From Heracleum sosnowskyi (taxonomy: Eukaryota; Streptophyta; Magnoliopsida; Apiales; Apiaceae), in contig CM061243.1 in NCBI GenBank assembly GCA_030848705.1, positions 5,800,001-5,864,000 of the forward strand: a stretch of DNA of 64,000 bases, given 5' to 3'. Each line of letters opens with the position of its first letter. Position 1 is the stretch's first letter. Shown in pieces: positions 24,970 to 35,601 of the stretch. The notes under the pieces were generated by a model. That model saw nothing but the letters and a program-made list of their open reading frames with translations. It was not told the DNA's origin and did not search any database. The position numbers and the translations under genes were made by a program.

Positions 24970-24971
<2 letters not shown>

Positions 24972-25003
<32 letters not shown>
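24972..25003. repeat. (TA)n microsatellite
   Basis: About 32 bases of uninterrupted TA inside the Helitron at 22969-26218. Confidence 0.9.
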
Positions 25004-25006
<3 letters not shown>

Positions 25007-26344
25007 TTTAAGGGCGTTCCGGTCGCCAATATATATGTATATATATTAAATTAATCGAAATGAGATTTGAATTTTGAATTCGATATTATTAACGCTTAAT
25101 TAATTACATAAAATACATATATATAGTCAAGTTAAAATACATTATTATTAGTACACGATGATCATTTATAAAAAAAATTGGATTAAAATTTGTAACTGTA
25201 AAACGACATTCCAAACATATTATTAAAGTACTAAGTGTGTTCATATAATTTAATACAGTGATGGACACAAGAGAGAAGTGCGAAATCAGTTCCCAAGTTA
25301 AAAAAATAAACACGTGATATGAATACTCCATATTGCAATAGGTGCTCATCTCCCAAAGTAGTTGTCTTGTGAGAGTGTGCAAAGATGCACCAACCTTCAG
25401 CTTCTTTTTAAAATCCTCTATCTCATTCACATGTGTTCGATTATATTACAACAACATTGTGTGCATTTAACGATTTATATTCTAGACTGCAAAAAAATAA
25501 AAAAAACCAAATCAATTGATCGCTGAAAAACAAACAACAACTACTAAGGCAAAATACCTATTTACAAATTATACTTTCTCCAACATAGAAAACTCCGGTA
25601 AACCTGATTATAATTGCAACAAGAACAATAGTTCGACCGTGTTTCAAATTTTACATTGTTTCTATTTGTTCTTAATATCAATAATACTCACTATGAACAA
25701 GTCCCAAAGCCTTGGGTTTGGCACAGTTACGTTATCATATTAATTTACATACACTAATGTTATATACGGACTTTAGACTAAAAGATTTTAAGATGTGATC
25801 ACGGTGTGTAGTCTTACATACCTGACCAACTTTATATTTTATTTACAAGTATATTGTCATTTCGTTAAAAACACATTAGTTTAGATACATCCATATCATA
25901 TATGAACAACTATACTAAAATAATCATTTAGATTATATTTAATTGTTGAATTTGATAAAATGCATTTCACGACATTTAAAACTAAATTAATATTTTGTCA
26001 AATGAAAATAATAATTTGATCTTTATTTTATAGATTTTTTTTCCAAATTTTGTGAAATCTTATTAAATATTAAAAAAAATTAAAAAAATTTATACAAATA
26101 TAAGATAAATTCAAAATTAATTTTAATTACAAAATTGTTTCGATATATATACATTTTCGTGCGAAAAATTATTTCAGTAAATAAGCAGGCCCGTGCTTCG
26201 CACGGGTTTTTAGGCTAGTTAAAAACTATATTACATAATTAAAAATTATATTTCAATTTTCTTTTTAATTGTTCGTATATAAAAAAAAAAATTAATTTTC
26301 AGCAATTTATTTTTAAGCGATCAATACTGTACCGTATATTAAAG

Positions 26345-27277
26345 TTAGAAAAAAATTATGCACGGGTCATTAATTGTTATTTTATTATTATTTTTTTAAT
26401 TGTATTTGTTAAAAAAATAAGTAGGCATGTTAAAATAACTAAACACTTTTAATTAATTAAAAACATTAAAACAGATTTTAAAATAAATAAGTAAGGGTTT
26501 GCTCGTTATATTTTTGGAAAAAGATGGGTTTTAGTATGGAAAAATAAAAAATGTAACATATATTTAGTTTAAAAAGGTAATGTCCGTGATATTTTTGGAA
26601 AATGAGGTTTTAAAATTTAATAATTTAAATACGTTTTAAAATAAATAAGTAAAGGGTTTTTCCGTGATATTTTTACAAAAAAAATGAATTTTAGTGATAC
26701 AAATAGAAAAAGTAAATTGAAAAAAGCAATTTCCCGTGATATATTTAGAAAATGAGGGATTTTGTTAGAAAAAATCTATAATGTGTTTTAGCAGAAAAGG
26801 TAATTGGTTATAAATAGGTATTTGATTATTTATATTTTAATATTTTTAGTAATTGTATTTGTTAAGAAAAATAAATAGACATGTTAAAATAGGTTAACTT
26901 TTTAAAAAACAATTATAATATTAGGCTTAAAAATAAATAACTAAAGGTTTGTCCGTTATATTTTTGGAAAATGAGGGGTTTTAGTAAGGAAAAATAAAAA
27001 AACTAACATGTTTTAGTTAAAAAAGTTAATTGCCCGTGATATATTTGAAAAAGTAGGTGAATTTGTTAGAAAAAATAAAAAAATAATATATTTTAGGTGA
27101 AAAAGGTAATTGGTTATAAATAGGTAATATTATTATTTAATAATATATTTCTATAAATAAATAAGGTTAATTAAGTAAAAACACAAATTTAAGAAAGGAC
27201 AATTAAGTAAAATCACAACGTACCATACCGACCGACCAAACTTTTAATGTTTCATCTATTATATAATAGTATTGATT
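26345..27277 (-). mobile_element. Helitron-like repeat, copy A
   Basis: About 930 bp, closely related to the next element (27285-30150). Shared phrases run the length of both, for example AAAATAAATAAGTAAGGG, CCGTGATATTTTTGGAAAATGAG and AATTAAGTAAAATCACAACGTAC. The left end corresponds to a minus-strand 3' terminus (CCCGTGCAT remnant, then CTAA). The right end reads TTTCATCTATTATATAATAG. No coding capacity. It serves as the uninterrupted reference for copy B. Confidence 0.6.
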
Positions 27278-28214
27278 GATTATACTAGCTTAAAAACGTG
27301 CGATGCACGGATTGTTAATTGTTATTTTATTATTATTTTTTAAATATTTTATTAATTGTAATTGTGCAAAAAATAAGTAGACATGTTAAAATAGCTAAAC
27401 ACTTTTAATTAATTAAAAATATTAAAACAGATTTTAAAATAAATAAGTATGGGTTTACCCGTTATATTTTTGGAAAAATGAGGGGTTTTAGTAAGAAAAA
27501 ATAAAAAATGTAACATATATTTAATTTAAAAAGGTAAATGCCCGTGATATTTTTGGAAAATGAGGTTTTAAAATTTAATAATTAAAAGTATTTAAATACG
27601 TTTTAAAATAAATAAGTAAAGGGTTTCCTATGATATTTTTGGAAAAAGAATGGATTTTAATGAGAAAAATAGAAAAAGTAAATTGTAAAAGACAATTTTC
27701 CGTGATATATTTAGAAAAGAATGGACTTTGTTAGAAAAAATATATAATTTGTTTTAGCTGAAAAGATAATTGGTTATAAATAGGTATTTGATTATTTATA
27801 TTTTAATATTTTTAGTAATTGCATTTGTTAAGAAAAAATAAGTATACATATTAAAATAGGTAAACTTTAAAAAAAATTATAATATTAAAATAGGTTTAAA
27901 AATAAATAACTAAAGGTTTGTCCGTGATATTTTTGGAAAATGAGGGGTTTTATTAAAGAAAAATAGAAAAACAAACATGTTTTAGTTAAAAAAAAGTAAT
28001 TGTCGGTGATATATTTGATAAAGTAAAGGAATTTGTTAGAAAAAATAGAAAAAATAATGTATTTTAGGTGAAAAAGGTAATTGATTATAAATATGTAATA
28101 TTATTATTTAATAATATATCTATTATCTATTATTTGCTTGAGACAATTTAATCGGTGTGAAATTACCTAATTACCCCTACTTCTTAAATTAGTGATAAAA
28201 AAGTTGTTTCTAAT

Positions 28215-28269
28215 GGGAGTCGAACCCTTGATCTCTAAATTAAAGAGAACAATTCTAACCACTATGCTA
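28215..28269 (-). other. tRNA-like segment with strong A and B boxes inside the nested Helitron
   Basis: The minus strand reads TAGCATAGTGGTTAG (28269-28255) and GGGTTCGACTCCC (28227-28215), close to consensus A and B boxes of tRNA genes. It is probably a captured tRNA gene or SINE head. Aminoacyl-stem pairing is poor, so it is not called a functional tRNA. Confidence 0.5.
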
Positions 28270-28380
28270 GACATCAATTTTGGTTATATAATAAAACTCT
28301 TTATTAATATGTGCAAATACTCAATATGGTATATTCTATTTTGGTCTCTTCTTCTAATCTACTTGGTAAGGTAGATAATC

Positions 28381-28995
28381 TATTTTCACAAGTGCCTTAG
28401 AATCATATATTTGACCATATTAGAGAAAAACTCATGCAAAATAGATATACAAAATGTTATAAATTGAAATTGGTCAATTGGAAAAAGAATTATATTAATA
28501 TTTTTATATTGTAAATCATGTTTATTTGCAATAAGTATATATTTTCTCAGATTATATATACTATTAAATTACAAATTCTATATACAATCAATATATATTA
28601 AATTATTAAATTACCCTTTCAATATTATATTGATGAAATCAAATTACTAAATTACCCCACCAATTGTATATTGATGATAAAAAAAACTATTTTCATAAGT
28701 GCCTTAAAATCATATATTTGACCATATTAGAGAAAAACTCATGCAAAATAGATATACAAAATATTATAAATTGAAATTGGTCCATATAAAAAGAATTGTA
28801 TTAATATTTTTATATTGTAAATCATGTTTATTTGCAATAAGTATATATTTTCTCAGATTATATAGATTATTAGATTAAAAATTCTGTATACTATCAATAT
28901 ATATTAAATTATTAAATTATTAAATTACCCTTTCAATATTATATTGATGAAATCAAATTACTAATTACCCCACCAATTGTATATTGATGATAAAA
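28381..28995. repeat. Tandem duplication, two units of about 307 bp
   Basis: Unit 1 starts TATTTTCACAAGTGCCTTAG at 28381 and unit 2 starts TATTTTCATAAGTGCCTTAA at 28688. Both end with ACCAATTGTATATTGATGAT and an A run. The units differ by scattered substitutions and small indels, so the duplication is not recent. Confidence 0.8.
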
Positions 28996-30156
28996 AAATT
29001 GTTTTTAATGTGAACTAAACTATGACCGGTGATAGTGTGACAAGTGTTGACATCTATAGTCACCACCACTTATTATTTTCTCTTTTAATATTTATTTTAA
29101 AATTTAAAACTATCGACATATTTACACCTTTCCAATTATATCCTTATATGTAATAAGCGAGGATATTACACTCAATAATATTTCGAATATGATGATTAAA
29201 CTTATAAACACTTGTCCACACGTAAGAAAAAATCACCGAGAATATTACTCAAATAGTCAACAACATTGTACATAAGAATTATTCGATGTATAAATTACCT
29301 CATACAATCAAGATGAACATGACATATACACTATAATGCACATAAACTCAACATCTACATCGCCAGTTTCTACCCCCAATGATGAGGCGGGTTCGAGAAA
29401 AAAATAATAAATCGCTTAAAACGAAAAGTAACATGCAACCAATATAGTCAATGGACAACAATTATCAAATTGATCTCAATTTTTTTTTAAGACATTGTCT
29501 AAATTAACAACTTTGGTTCATAGTTTGTAACCATGATTATCGGATTAAGCGTGTGATCCTGTGTTCATGCCCAACATCTATGTACACTTGTCGTGTATAT
29601 ACTTTGGTCCTTCGTTACACCTTATTTACGTCAAAACCAAAAAACATATGTTGAACAATGTTGCTGACTCTCACGCATTTGATGAAATTAATGAAAAAAA
29701 CAGCTACTAGCGTGTATATTACAGACACAACATATAAAATTAAGGCAATCGATACAAATCAACTCAATTTCTTCTTAATCCATTAACTATCTCTTCCAAA
29801 ACAATGAACGTAAATAATTAATCACGACTACTACAAAATTCAAAAAATCAAAAAATTTCCATTTTACATATTTTTATGAACAAGGTAGGTCCTATTACAA
29901 ATTGAAAGCAAAAAAAGAAAAATCTAAAATGACAAATAATATCTTTTTTAAATGTGTAAAAAGTCCAACAAAATATAATTTTAGATATTCATACCCGTGC
30001 CTCGCACGGGTTATAAAGCTAATTTATATAAATAAGTAAGGTTAATTAAGTAAAAACACGAAATATAGTTAATTAAGGACAATTAAGTAAAATCACAACG
30101 TACTATACTGACCAACCAAACTTTTAATGTTTTGTCTATTATATAAAGTACGGAGT

Positions 30157-30439
30157 GGTGGCCGTATTTTATACCGAATTTCAAAAATATGGTCAAACTT
30201 TCTAGTTCGTAAATTAATGGCCAGTTTTAGTTCTCGCGTTTTAAAAAAGTGGCTCCTGCTAATTTTTTTTCAAAAGAATGGCCAGATTTTGTTTCAAATT
30301 TTTAAGAAAATGGCTCATTTTAACGTTCACAATTAGCATGAGCCATTATTGTAAAAGATGAAAATAAAATCTGACCATTAATTTGTGAACTCGAAAATTC
30401 AGCCACTTTTTTGAAAATTGATGTAGAATATGATCACCG
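30157..30439. mobile_element. Foldback MITE of about 280 bp
   Basis: The left arm (GGTGGCCGTATTTTATACCG ...) is inversely repeated at the right end (complement of ... GTAGAATATGATCACC), with imperfect pairing along most of the length, including AAATTAATGG on both arms. No coding. It sits directly beside the end of Helitron-like copy B. Confidence 0.55.
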
Positions 30440-30497
30440 TTTTTTTGTTTACTCGAATATTTTTTCATGAACAATGTTTTCTTTTATTGCTATACAT

Positions 30498-31069
30498 CAG
30501 TGTTCTAAAAGTCGGCGATTAATCGGGATTAATCGTTAGACGGCGGGCCACCGAACTGATTAAGCGAAAATCGGTCAATTAATCGTTTTTTCATAAAAAC
30601 GGTGAAAAATCGGTTGAATCGGATTAATCGGTCAAAAATCGGGCTAATTATTAAAAAAATAAATAAAAATAGTTAAAATTAAAAATAAATTAAAAGGTAA
30701 AAACTTGATTAAACAATAGGAAAAAACATTATTTTTGTACATATAATTATAATTCTAGATGCCTAAATCGTAAATTTTCTTAAGTTTTCCTCTTAAATTG
30801 ATCTCTAATTGAAAAATTAAACCTTCAAAATTTTATTTATTACAATTATATAACATTCTTAACATATTTGCATAAATATATGATAATAACATATGTTTAG
30901 TTGAAATAACGAAACAATTTTATAATTATATATAAAAAAATATTATTAAATATTTCCGATTAATGATCCGATTAATCATTCCGATTAATCCCCGATTACC
31001 CGATTACCCGATTAATCCCTAGACGGTGCCTTCACCGATTAACTCTGATTCCCGCTTTTTACGACACTG
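30498..31069. mobile_element. hAT-type MITE with 8-bp target duplication
   Basis: 572 bp bounded by CTATACAT at 30490-30497 and again at 31070-31077. The termini are CAGTGTTCTAAAA and its imperfect inverse (ends in ACACTG). Subterminal regions on both sides carry many GATTAATCG/CGATTAATC words, typical binding-site arrays of hAT elements. No transposase is encoded. Confidence 0.85.
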
Positions 31070-31256
31070 CTATACATGAGCATAAAAAGAGAATAAATAA
31101 AAATTAAGGAGATGATTGCAACTAAATTAATTGAGTTTCTTAAATTCCAAAGACAATAGTCAATAATCCATCAACACAGAGTATTGGAGCAAAACAGAAT
31201 ACTGGCGCTTGCCTACATTAGCTACACTTTAGCTAACTAAAACACTTTCAGTAGGG

Positions 31257-32762
31257 TTATAAGTAAGGCCAAAGAGAGCTGAAGATAGGCTTGTCAGATT
31301 CCTCGGCAAGTAAGTTATCATATGTGATCCTGAGATTTTTCTTGCACTGAGCTAGACATTTTAGTAAGTCAGCTTCATGGTACAACAAAAGAGGCTTAAG
31401 GTTATGACACTGCCTTATATCCAGAGTTTCAAGATGATGACATTTTTTGAAAATGGCCAGCAAGCCTTCAAGTGACATCGTATTTGCAACGAGCTGCAGA
31501 TGGCGCAGTCCAGGCATGTATTTTGCAACAGCTTGAGCTTCCTTGTTACATAAATCATTTTGTGTTCCTTTATGTTGGTCGTTCAATTTGAATGATTTCA
31601 GCTGAGGGCAATGTCGCCCTGCAGCTTTGATGACATGCCATGAGACGTCAATGTGGTAAAGGTGAAGTTCCTCCAACAATGGAAGATTTTTGACCACTTG
31701 GATAAGCCCTACATTCGTCAAGTTACTGCAAGATACGAGATGTACACGTCTCAGCTGACTTGATCTTTCAACATATTGGAATAAAAGGTGAAAATGTCAG
31801 TCCTTGTGACCACCAAAGAAATTTGTCACATATATTCATAATTGTTAGCAACATTCACGATATAATAAAAAATTCATACTCAAAACGGAGAATCGTTGCA
31901 TATAGTGCTGATTTTTCATTCATAACGCAGGACAAACCACAGCTACCGAGTAATATATATATTTATTATATTATTAATATTTGTGTGGGTATTTTCGAGA
32001 ATTTAGTTTATACTAGTTTACTATATAAGTATTGAGGCATGTATTATAAACTTTAAGTTCTTATAATAAAATCTTAGTTTTCTCTAGTATCTCTAAAGTT
32101 AACATGGTATCAGAGGAGGGAAATATCTCAGGTTCGAGCCTTTCCACCCGCATTATTTAATTTAAATATTTGTATGTTTGGTGAGATTTTAGATGAGCCG
32201 GTTACTCAACGCATCACATAGCATCTATCTTTTAACATTAATATTCAAGCATTAAAGCCTAGCTAGGGGAACAAAAGAGAAGAAGAGAGATAGCCGCTTG
32301 AAATCAAGTAATGATATTATTCATAAATGAAAACAGGACATATAATGGAACAGGGGAACAGGGATATCCACACTACATTGATTAAGATGAAATCGATTAT
32401 TAACACATCAATTCATGCAAATAATGTAGTATAAATTATTACCTTTGTGAGATATAGAGAAGCACATGATCAGTAGCCCAGAAAGCGATACTTAAATCAA
32501 CTGATTGTCCACAACTCAAGTCCACGGCTCGACGAGCCATAGTTTCAACATCAACACCATATCTATAACCAGCGCACCTCAGATCCAAGACTCGCCACAA
32601 AGCTGGATCAGAGCCTACACGATGCCACGCTTTACACACTCTGCGAGCACTCATTAGCACGTGAAATGCCTCGTCACGTAGAAGAATCATCTCCAGAAGT
32701 TCTGGTGGAAGTTCAGCCCAGTTGCGAAACCTCTTGGACTGCAAAATGGAGTTGGACGCCAT
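31257..32762 (-). CDS. F-box/LRR protein, SKIP19-like (copy 2)
   Basis: Two exons, 32762-32443 and 31764-31257, joined in phase 2 (Arg split AG/A) to 275 residues ending at TAA. The F-box is at about 16-60 (NWAELPPELLEMILLRDEAF, then RVCKAWHRVGSDPALWRVLDL). LRRs follow with the same order and spacing as copy 1 (SSQLRRVHLVSC, LPLLEELHLYHI, CPQLKSFKL, MPGLRHLQL, CHHLETLDIRQC). The C-terminus is longer than in copy 1 (LLYHEADLLKCLAQCKKNLR onward). The predicted role is the same: substrate adaptor of an SCF ubiquitin ligase, target unknown. The intron (31765-32442) contains a copia-like primer-site remnant. Tandem origin with copy 1 is clear from identical exon boundaries and orientation. Confidence 0.9.
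31975..32160 (+). mobile_element. Remnant of a copia/TRIM-type LTR end with primer-binding site
   Basis: In the intron of F-box/LRR copy 2. TGGTATCAGAG at 32105-32115 is the classic initiator-methionine-tRNA primer site, preceded by an AT-rich stretch ending TTAACA, as an LTR 3' end would. No coding or second LTR was found, so it is a fragment or a TRIM. Confidence 0.5.
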
Positions 32763-33076
32763 TGATTTCTTACAACTACAGGTTGAATGAATGTTAGGGT
32801 TTGAGGATCTGTCACATTTTTTTTATATTATATATACTTCTGCTTGCCTTATTACAATATCGATAATTGGTAATATTTAATATATTACAACACGCGTCGA
32901 TCTTTTTACCCATGTAAGATGTATATATGATTATTTTGAATTTAAATTGGTCCTTACATAAATAAAAGCAATATTAGCCTATAACCCTTGAGACAAATGA
33001 ATTTTAGTGTTTTTTAAATTATTATTAATTTATAAGATTTTAAAAAAGTAATGGAATATAATAATATATGTATGAT

Positions 33077-33417
33077 GAGCATCTACAATGTTACACTCCC
33101 CTTAAGTAAAAAGGATGATGTGGCAATAATTTTACATAAGAGTTTTATTTTTCTCATCTCCAAGTCTCCAACCCTCTCATACCTTGTCTAAAAATATAGA
33201 TAATTTGTTTCTAATTGGCCATATAGCCAATATCTAAATATTTTTACAAAAACTCTAAAGGTGAACACTCATCATGACATCATCATTTCTATGTATTTCT
33301 AGTATATAGCCAATCATTTAAATAATATCATTGGAGTAGGTTAGCTTATATGTTAAACAAATTTTACAAAATCACTATTTTACATAACCAATATACATAA
33401 CACCATTGGAGATGCTC
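33077..33417. mobile_element. MITE with GAGCATCT terminal inverted repeats
   Basis: The left end GAGCATCTACAATG is answered by CATTGGAGATGCTC at the right. The 341-bp interior is AT-rich without coding. A related terminus (GAGCATCTCCAATAATG) occurs near 59909. The target duplication is not clear. Confidence 0.65.
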
Positions 33418-33421
33418 TAAG

Positions 33422-33712
33422 CATTTATTTGTATTTTGATCTTAAAAATTCTTAAAATATTGTCGACGGAATAATATCTTAAACTTTTGAATGTAGCTTA
33501 GAAAAATAGATGATATAAATACTTAATAATAATATGTTGTTGACGAGATTCGAACCTTGAACCCGTGGGAGCATTTTAAATATTAATAAAAGATTTTTTT
33601 TTAATATTACATCCAACGATTCTCATTTATCTATCTTTACATCTAACGATTATTATTTAGAGGATCAAACTACCAACCAACCAAATATGATAATTTGCTT
33701 ATAATAGTACTA
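33422..33712. repeat. Dispersed repeat, copy 1 of 3
   Basis: Shares TATTTGTATTTTGATCTTAA, TTGTCGACGGAATAATATCT, TGTTGTTGACGAGATTCGAA and ACCAAACTACCAACCAACC-type blocks with 58482-58785 and 58820-59040. The right end TTTGCTTATAATAGTACTAG looks like the end of a minus-strand Helitron-type element. The GGTTCGAATCTC block is B-box-like on the minus strand. Confidence 0.75.
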
Positions 33713-34234
33713 GGTTACTAAGCCGCACTTCACAGCGGCATTTGAATATATTTGTTAAAGAAAAAGAATATTAGAATAAAATTTGTAAAATAAATATCTA
33801 CAAACTTATATAAATTATCAAATAAAATATATTCTGTAAAATTTGCATTTGGGTAGGTAATATTATAAATTATTTACATATTCCTTTTGTTTATATAGTT
33901 TGATTTTTTTTATTTTTTTGGACCAATACCATTGCTATATATATATATATATAAAATTATATTGATAAAAATCAATATAAACATATAATATTACTTATAT
34001 TTATATAGTATTATTAGAAAAGATAATATTAGAACATGATAATTTGAATTTTAACTTATATAATAGTATTACTTATATATTACTGCATCAAAATACCTGA
34101 GAGTATGTTAGTGTTATTAATACGTGCATCAATCATATCCGGACATATGATCTGAAATCCGTGCAGTGATATGTTGACGATGCCTTCTTCCAATCTATTA
34201 GACGACGTTATGCGTATGAAGAACAATTTAGATC

Positions 34235-35060
34235 CATGAATTTGAAAATAATAAAAGAAAGTTCTATCAAATTTGAAAATAATAAATGAAAATTCTATCA
34301 AGTTTGAAAATAATAAAAGAGAAAATTGCAATTATTAATATAAGATCTTACAAATTCGAAAATAATAAGAAAGTTGTAATTTTCTAATTGAAAGAAATTT
34401 CTATGAAGTTTGAAAATAATAAAAGAAAGTTCTATCAAGTTTGAAAATAATTACAAAATCGAAAATAATAAAGGAAGTTGTAATTATTAATATTGAAAAT
34501 TGAGAAAAATTGAGAAAATTAGAAAAATAAAACGAAGTGATTTGAGAGCCGCCACCTCACCGCCCCCGTCTTCTCGTTAATAATAAAAGAAAGTTCTATC
34601 AAGTTTGAAAATAATAAGGAAGTTTTAACATAACATCCTAAAAATTTAAAAATAATAAGGAATTTGTAATTTTCTAATTCCTCCAATCTTATAAATTTGA
34701 GAATAATAAAAGAAAATTCTATCAAGTTTGAAAATAATAAAAGAAAGTTTTATCAAGTTTGAAAATAATAAAAGAGAAAATTGCAATTATTAACGTAAGA
34801 TCCTACAAATTCGAAAATAATAAGGACGTTGTAATTTTCTAATTGAAAGAAAGTTTTATCTAGTTTGAAAAAAAAAAATTATAAATAATAATTTATTAGA
34901 TCCTAAAAGTTCAAAAGAAATAGAGAAATCGACATTAGATATTAATCTGAGAAGTTGCAATTTTCCAATTTCCTTCTACAAAATCAAAAATATTAAAGGA
35001 AGTTGAAATTTTTCAATTTTCTTCTTACAAAATCAAAAATAATAAAGGAAGTTGTAATTA
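34235..35060. repeat. Degenerate tandem array of a 30-40 bp unit
   Basis: The phrase CTATCAAGTTTGAAAATAAT and close variants recurs at least seven times between 34260 and 34770, interspersed with AATTCGAAAATAATAAGGA and TTGTAATTTTCTAATT. Units vary in length and sequence. Confidence 0.8.
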
Positions 35061-35601
35061 TTAATATTAATAATTATAAAAAATTGAAAAAATTAGAAAA
35101 ATAGAACAAAACGATTTGATAGTATAGATAACCGAAGATATTTTTAAATATATTAGGAAGGTAAGACAAAGTGCATCTTTCCGATTCTATTGAACCTAAA
35201 ATATCTCATGGATACATGCAGATCCGACCTTTTCTTACAATCCAGAAAAAAGTTTCTAGAAAATAAGAACTGTACAAAAAAAATAAACTTTCTCACTGGG
35301 CATCTTTAAATCCCAAAATCACATGCTATTATGATCCCAATGACCCTTTAAAGTTTGAATATATGTATAGTGAAGAAACCCGAACTCCAAATCTGGTGAG
35401 GATCTTTTTTTTTTAATGTTTGTGTATTCATGAACGATGCCAAGAAACACTTCTGTCAGCATCTGTTATTCATGACACATAGTGACTAAGACCTCTCTTT
35501 TTCCCACCCCTTGCCCATGCCAACGTACTCACAACTCAGTTCATTCTAAATACATATCTAGTTGGTTAAGTTTTTCTTATAGAAGACCAATCAGTTTCAA
35601 T

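Larger units (their letters stand above)
22969..26218 (+). mobile_element. Non-autonomous Helitron
   Basis: The 3' end is textbook: a CCCGTGC/GCACGGG hairpin at 26190-26206, a short T-rich spacer, then CTAG at 26215-26218 followed by T. The 5' end begins TC at 22969 after A (TCTTTCTCTATATATT); a start a few bases later is possible. The 3.25-kb body is AT-rich with no Rep/helicase coding, so it must be mobilised in trans. It includes a tRNA-like segment (23117-23171) and a (TA)n run at 24972-25003. The small open frames inside (25104-25430, 25516-25743) have no domains. Confidence 0.75.
28119..30022 (+). mobile_element. Non-autonomous Helitron nested in copy B
   Basis: 1904 bp. It starts TC after A (TCTATTATCTATTATTTGC) and ends with a CCCGTGC/GCACGGG hairpin (29995-30011), then CTAA before T. 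Copy A (26345-27277) carries the same flanks without the insert, so the A/T insertion point is supported by a paralogous empty site. No helicase is encoded. Inside are a tRNA-like segment and a duplicated block of about 307 bp. Confidence 0.85.
27285..30150 (-). mobile_element. Helitron-like repeat, copy B, split by a later Helitron
   Basis: On the minus strand the 3' terminus is a CGTGC/GCACG hairpin (27297-27309), a T-rich spacer and CTAG (27288-27285) followed by T. The body matches copy A up to 28118 and resumes at 30023, continuing to about 30150 (CGTACTATACTGACCAACC and so on). The gap is filled by the Helitron 28119-30022. Confidence 0.65.
32763..35601. other. Intergenic, repeat-filled
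   Basis: No gene supported. It contains a MITE (33077-33417), a repeat family member (33422-33712), a minus-strand Helitron-like 3' end at 33710-33739 (CTAG beside a GCCGC/GCGGC hairpin), and a degenerate tandem array (34235-35060). The frames at 34080-34331 and 34519-34725 are translations of that array. The last 500 bases are the upstream region of the DUF868 gene. Confidence 0.6.

Noticed and set aside
25104..25743. Two open frames inside the first Helitron as captured genes
   Set aside because: Sequences are AT-rich, hydrophobic and without any recognisable motif or exon structure.
28215..28269. Possible functional tRNA gene on the minus strand
   Set aside because: Boxes are near consensus but the acceptor stem is not convincing, and it is embedded in a non-autonomous Helitron.
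34235..35060. Regularly spaced AT-rich repeats that could suggest a CRISPR array
   Set aside because: Units vary in length and sequence, have no constant spacer size, and the genome is a plant's with no cas genes. It is a degenerate tandem repeat.
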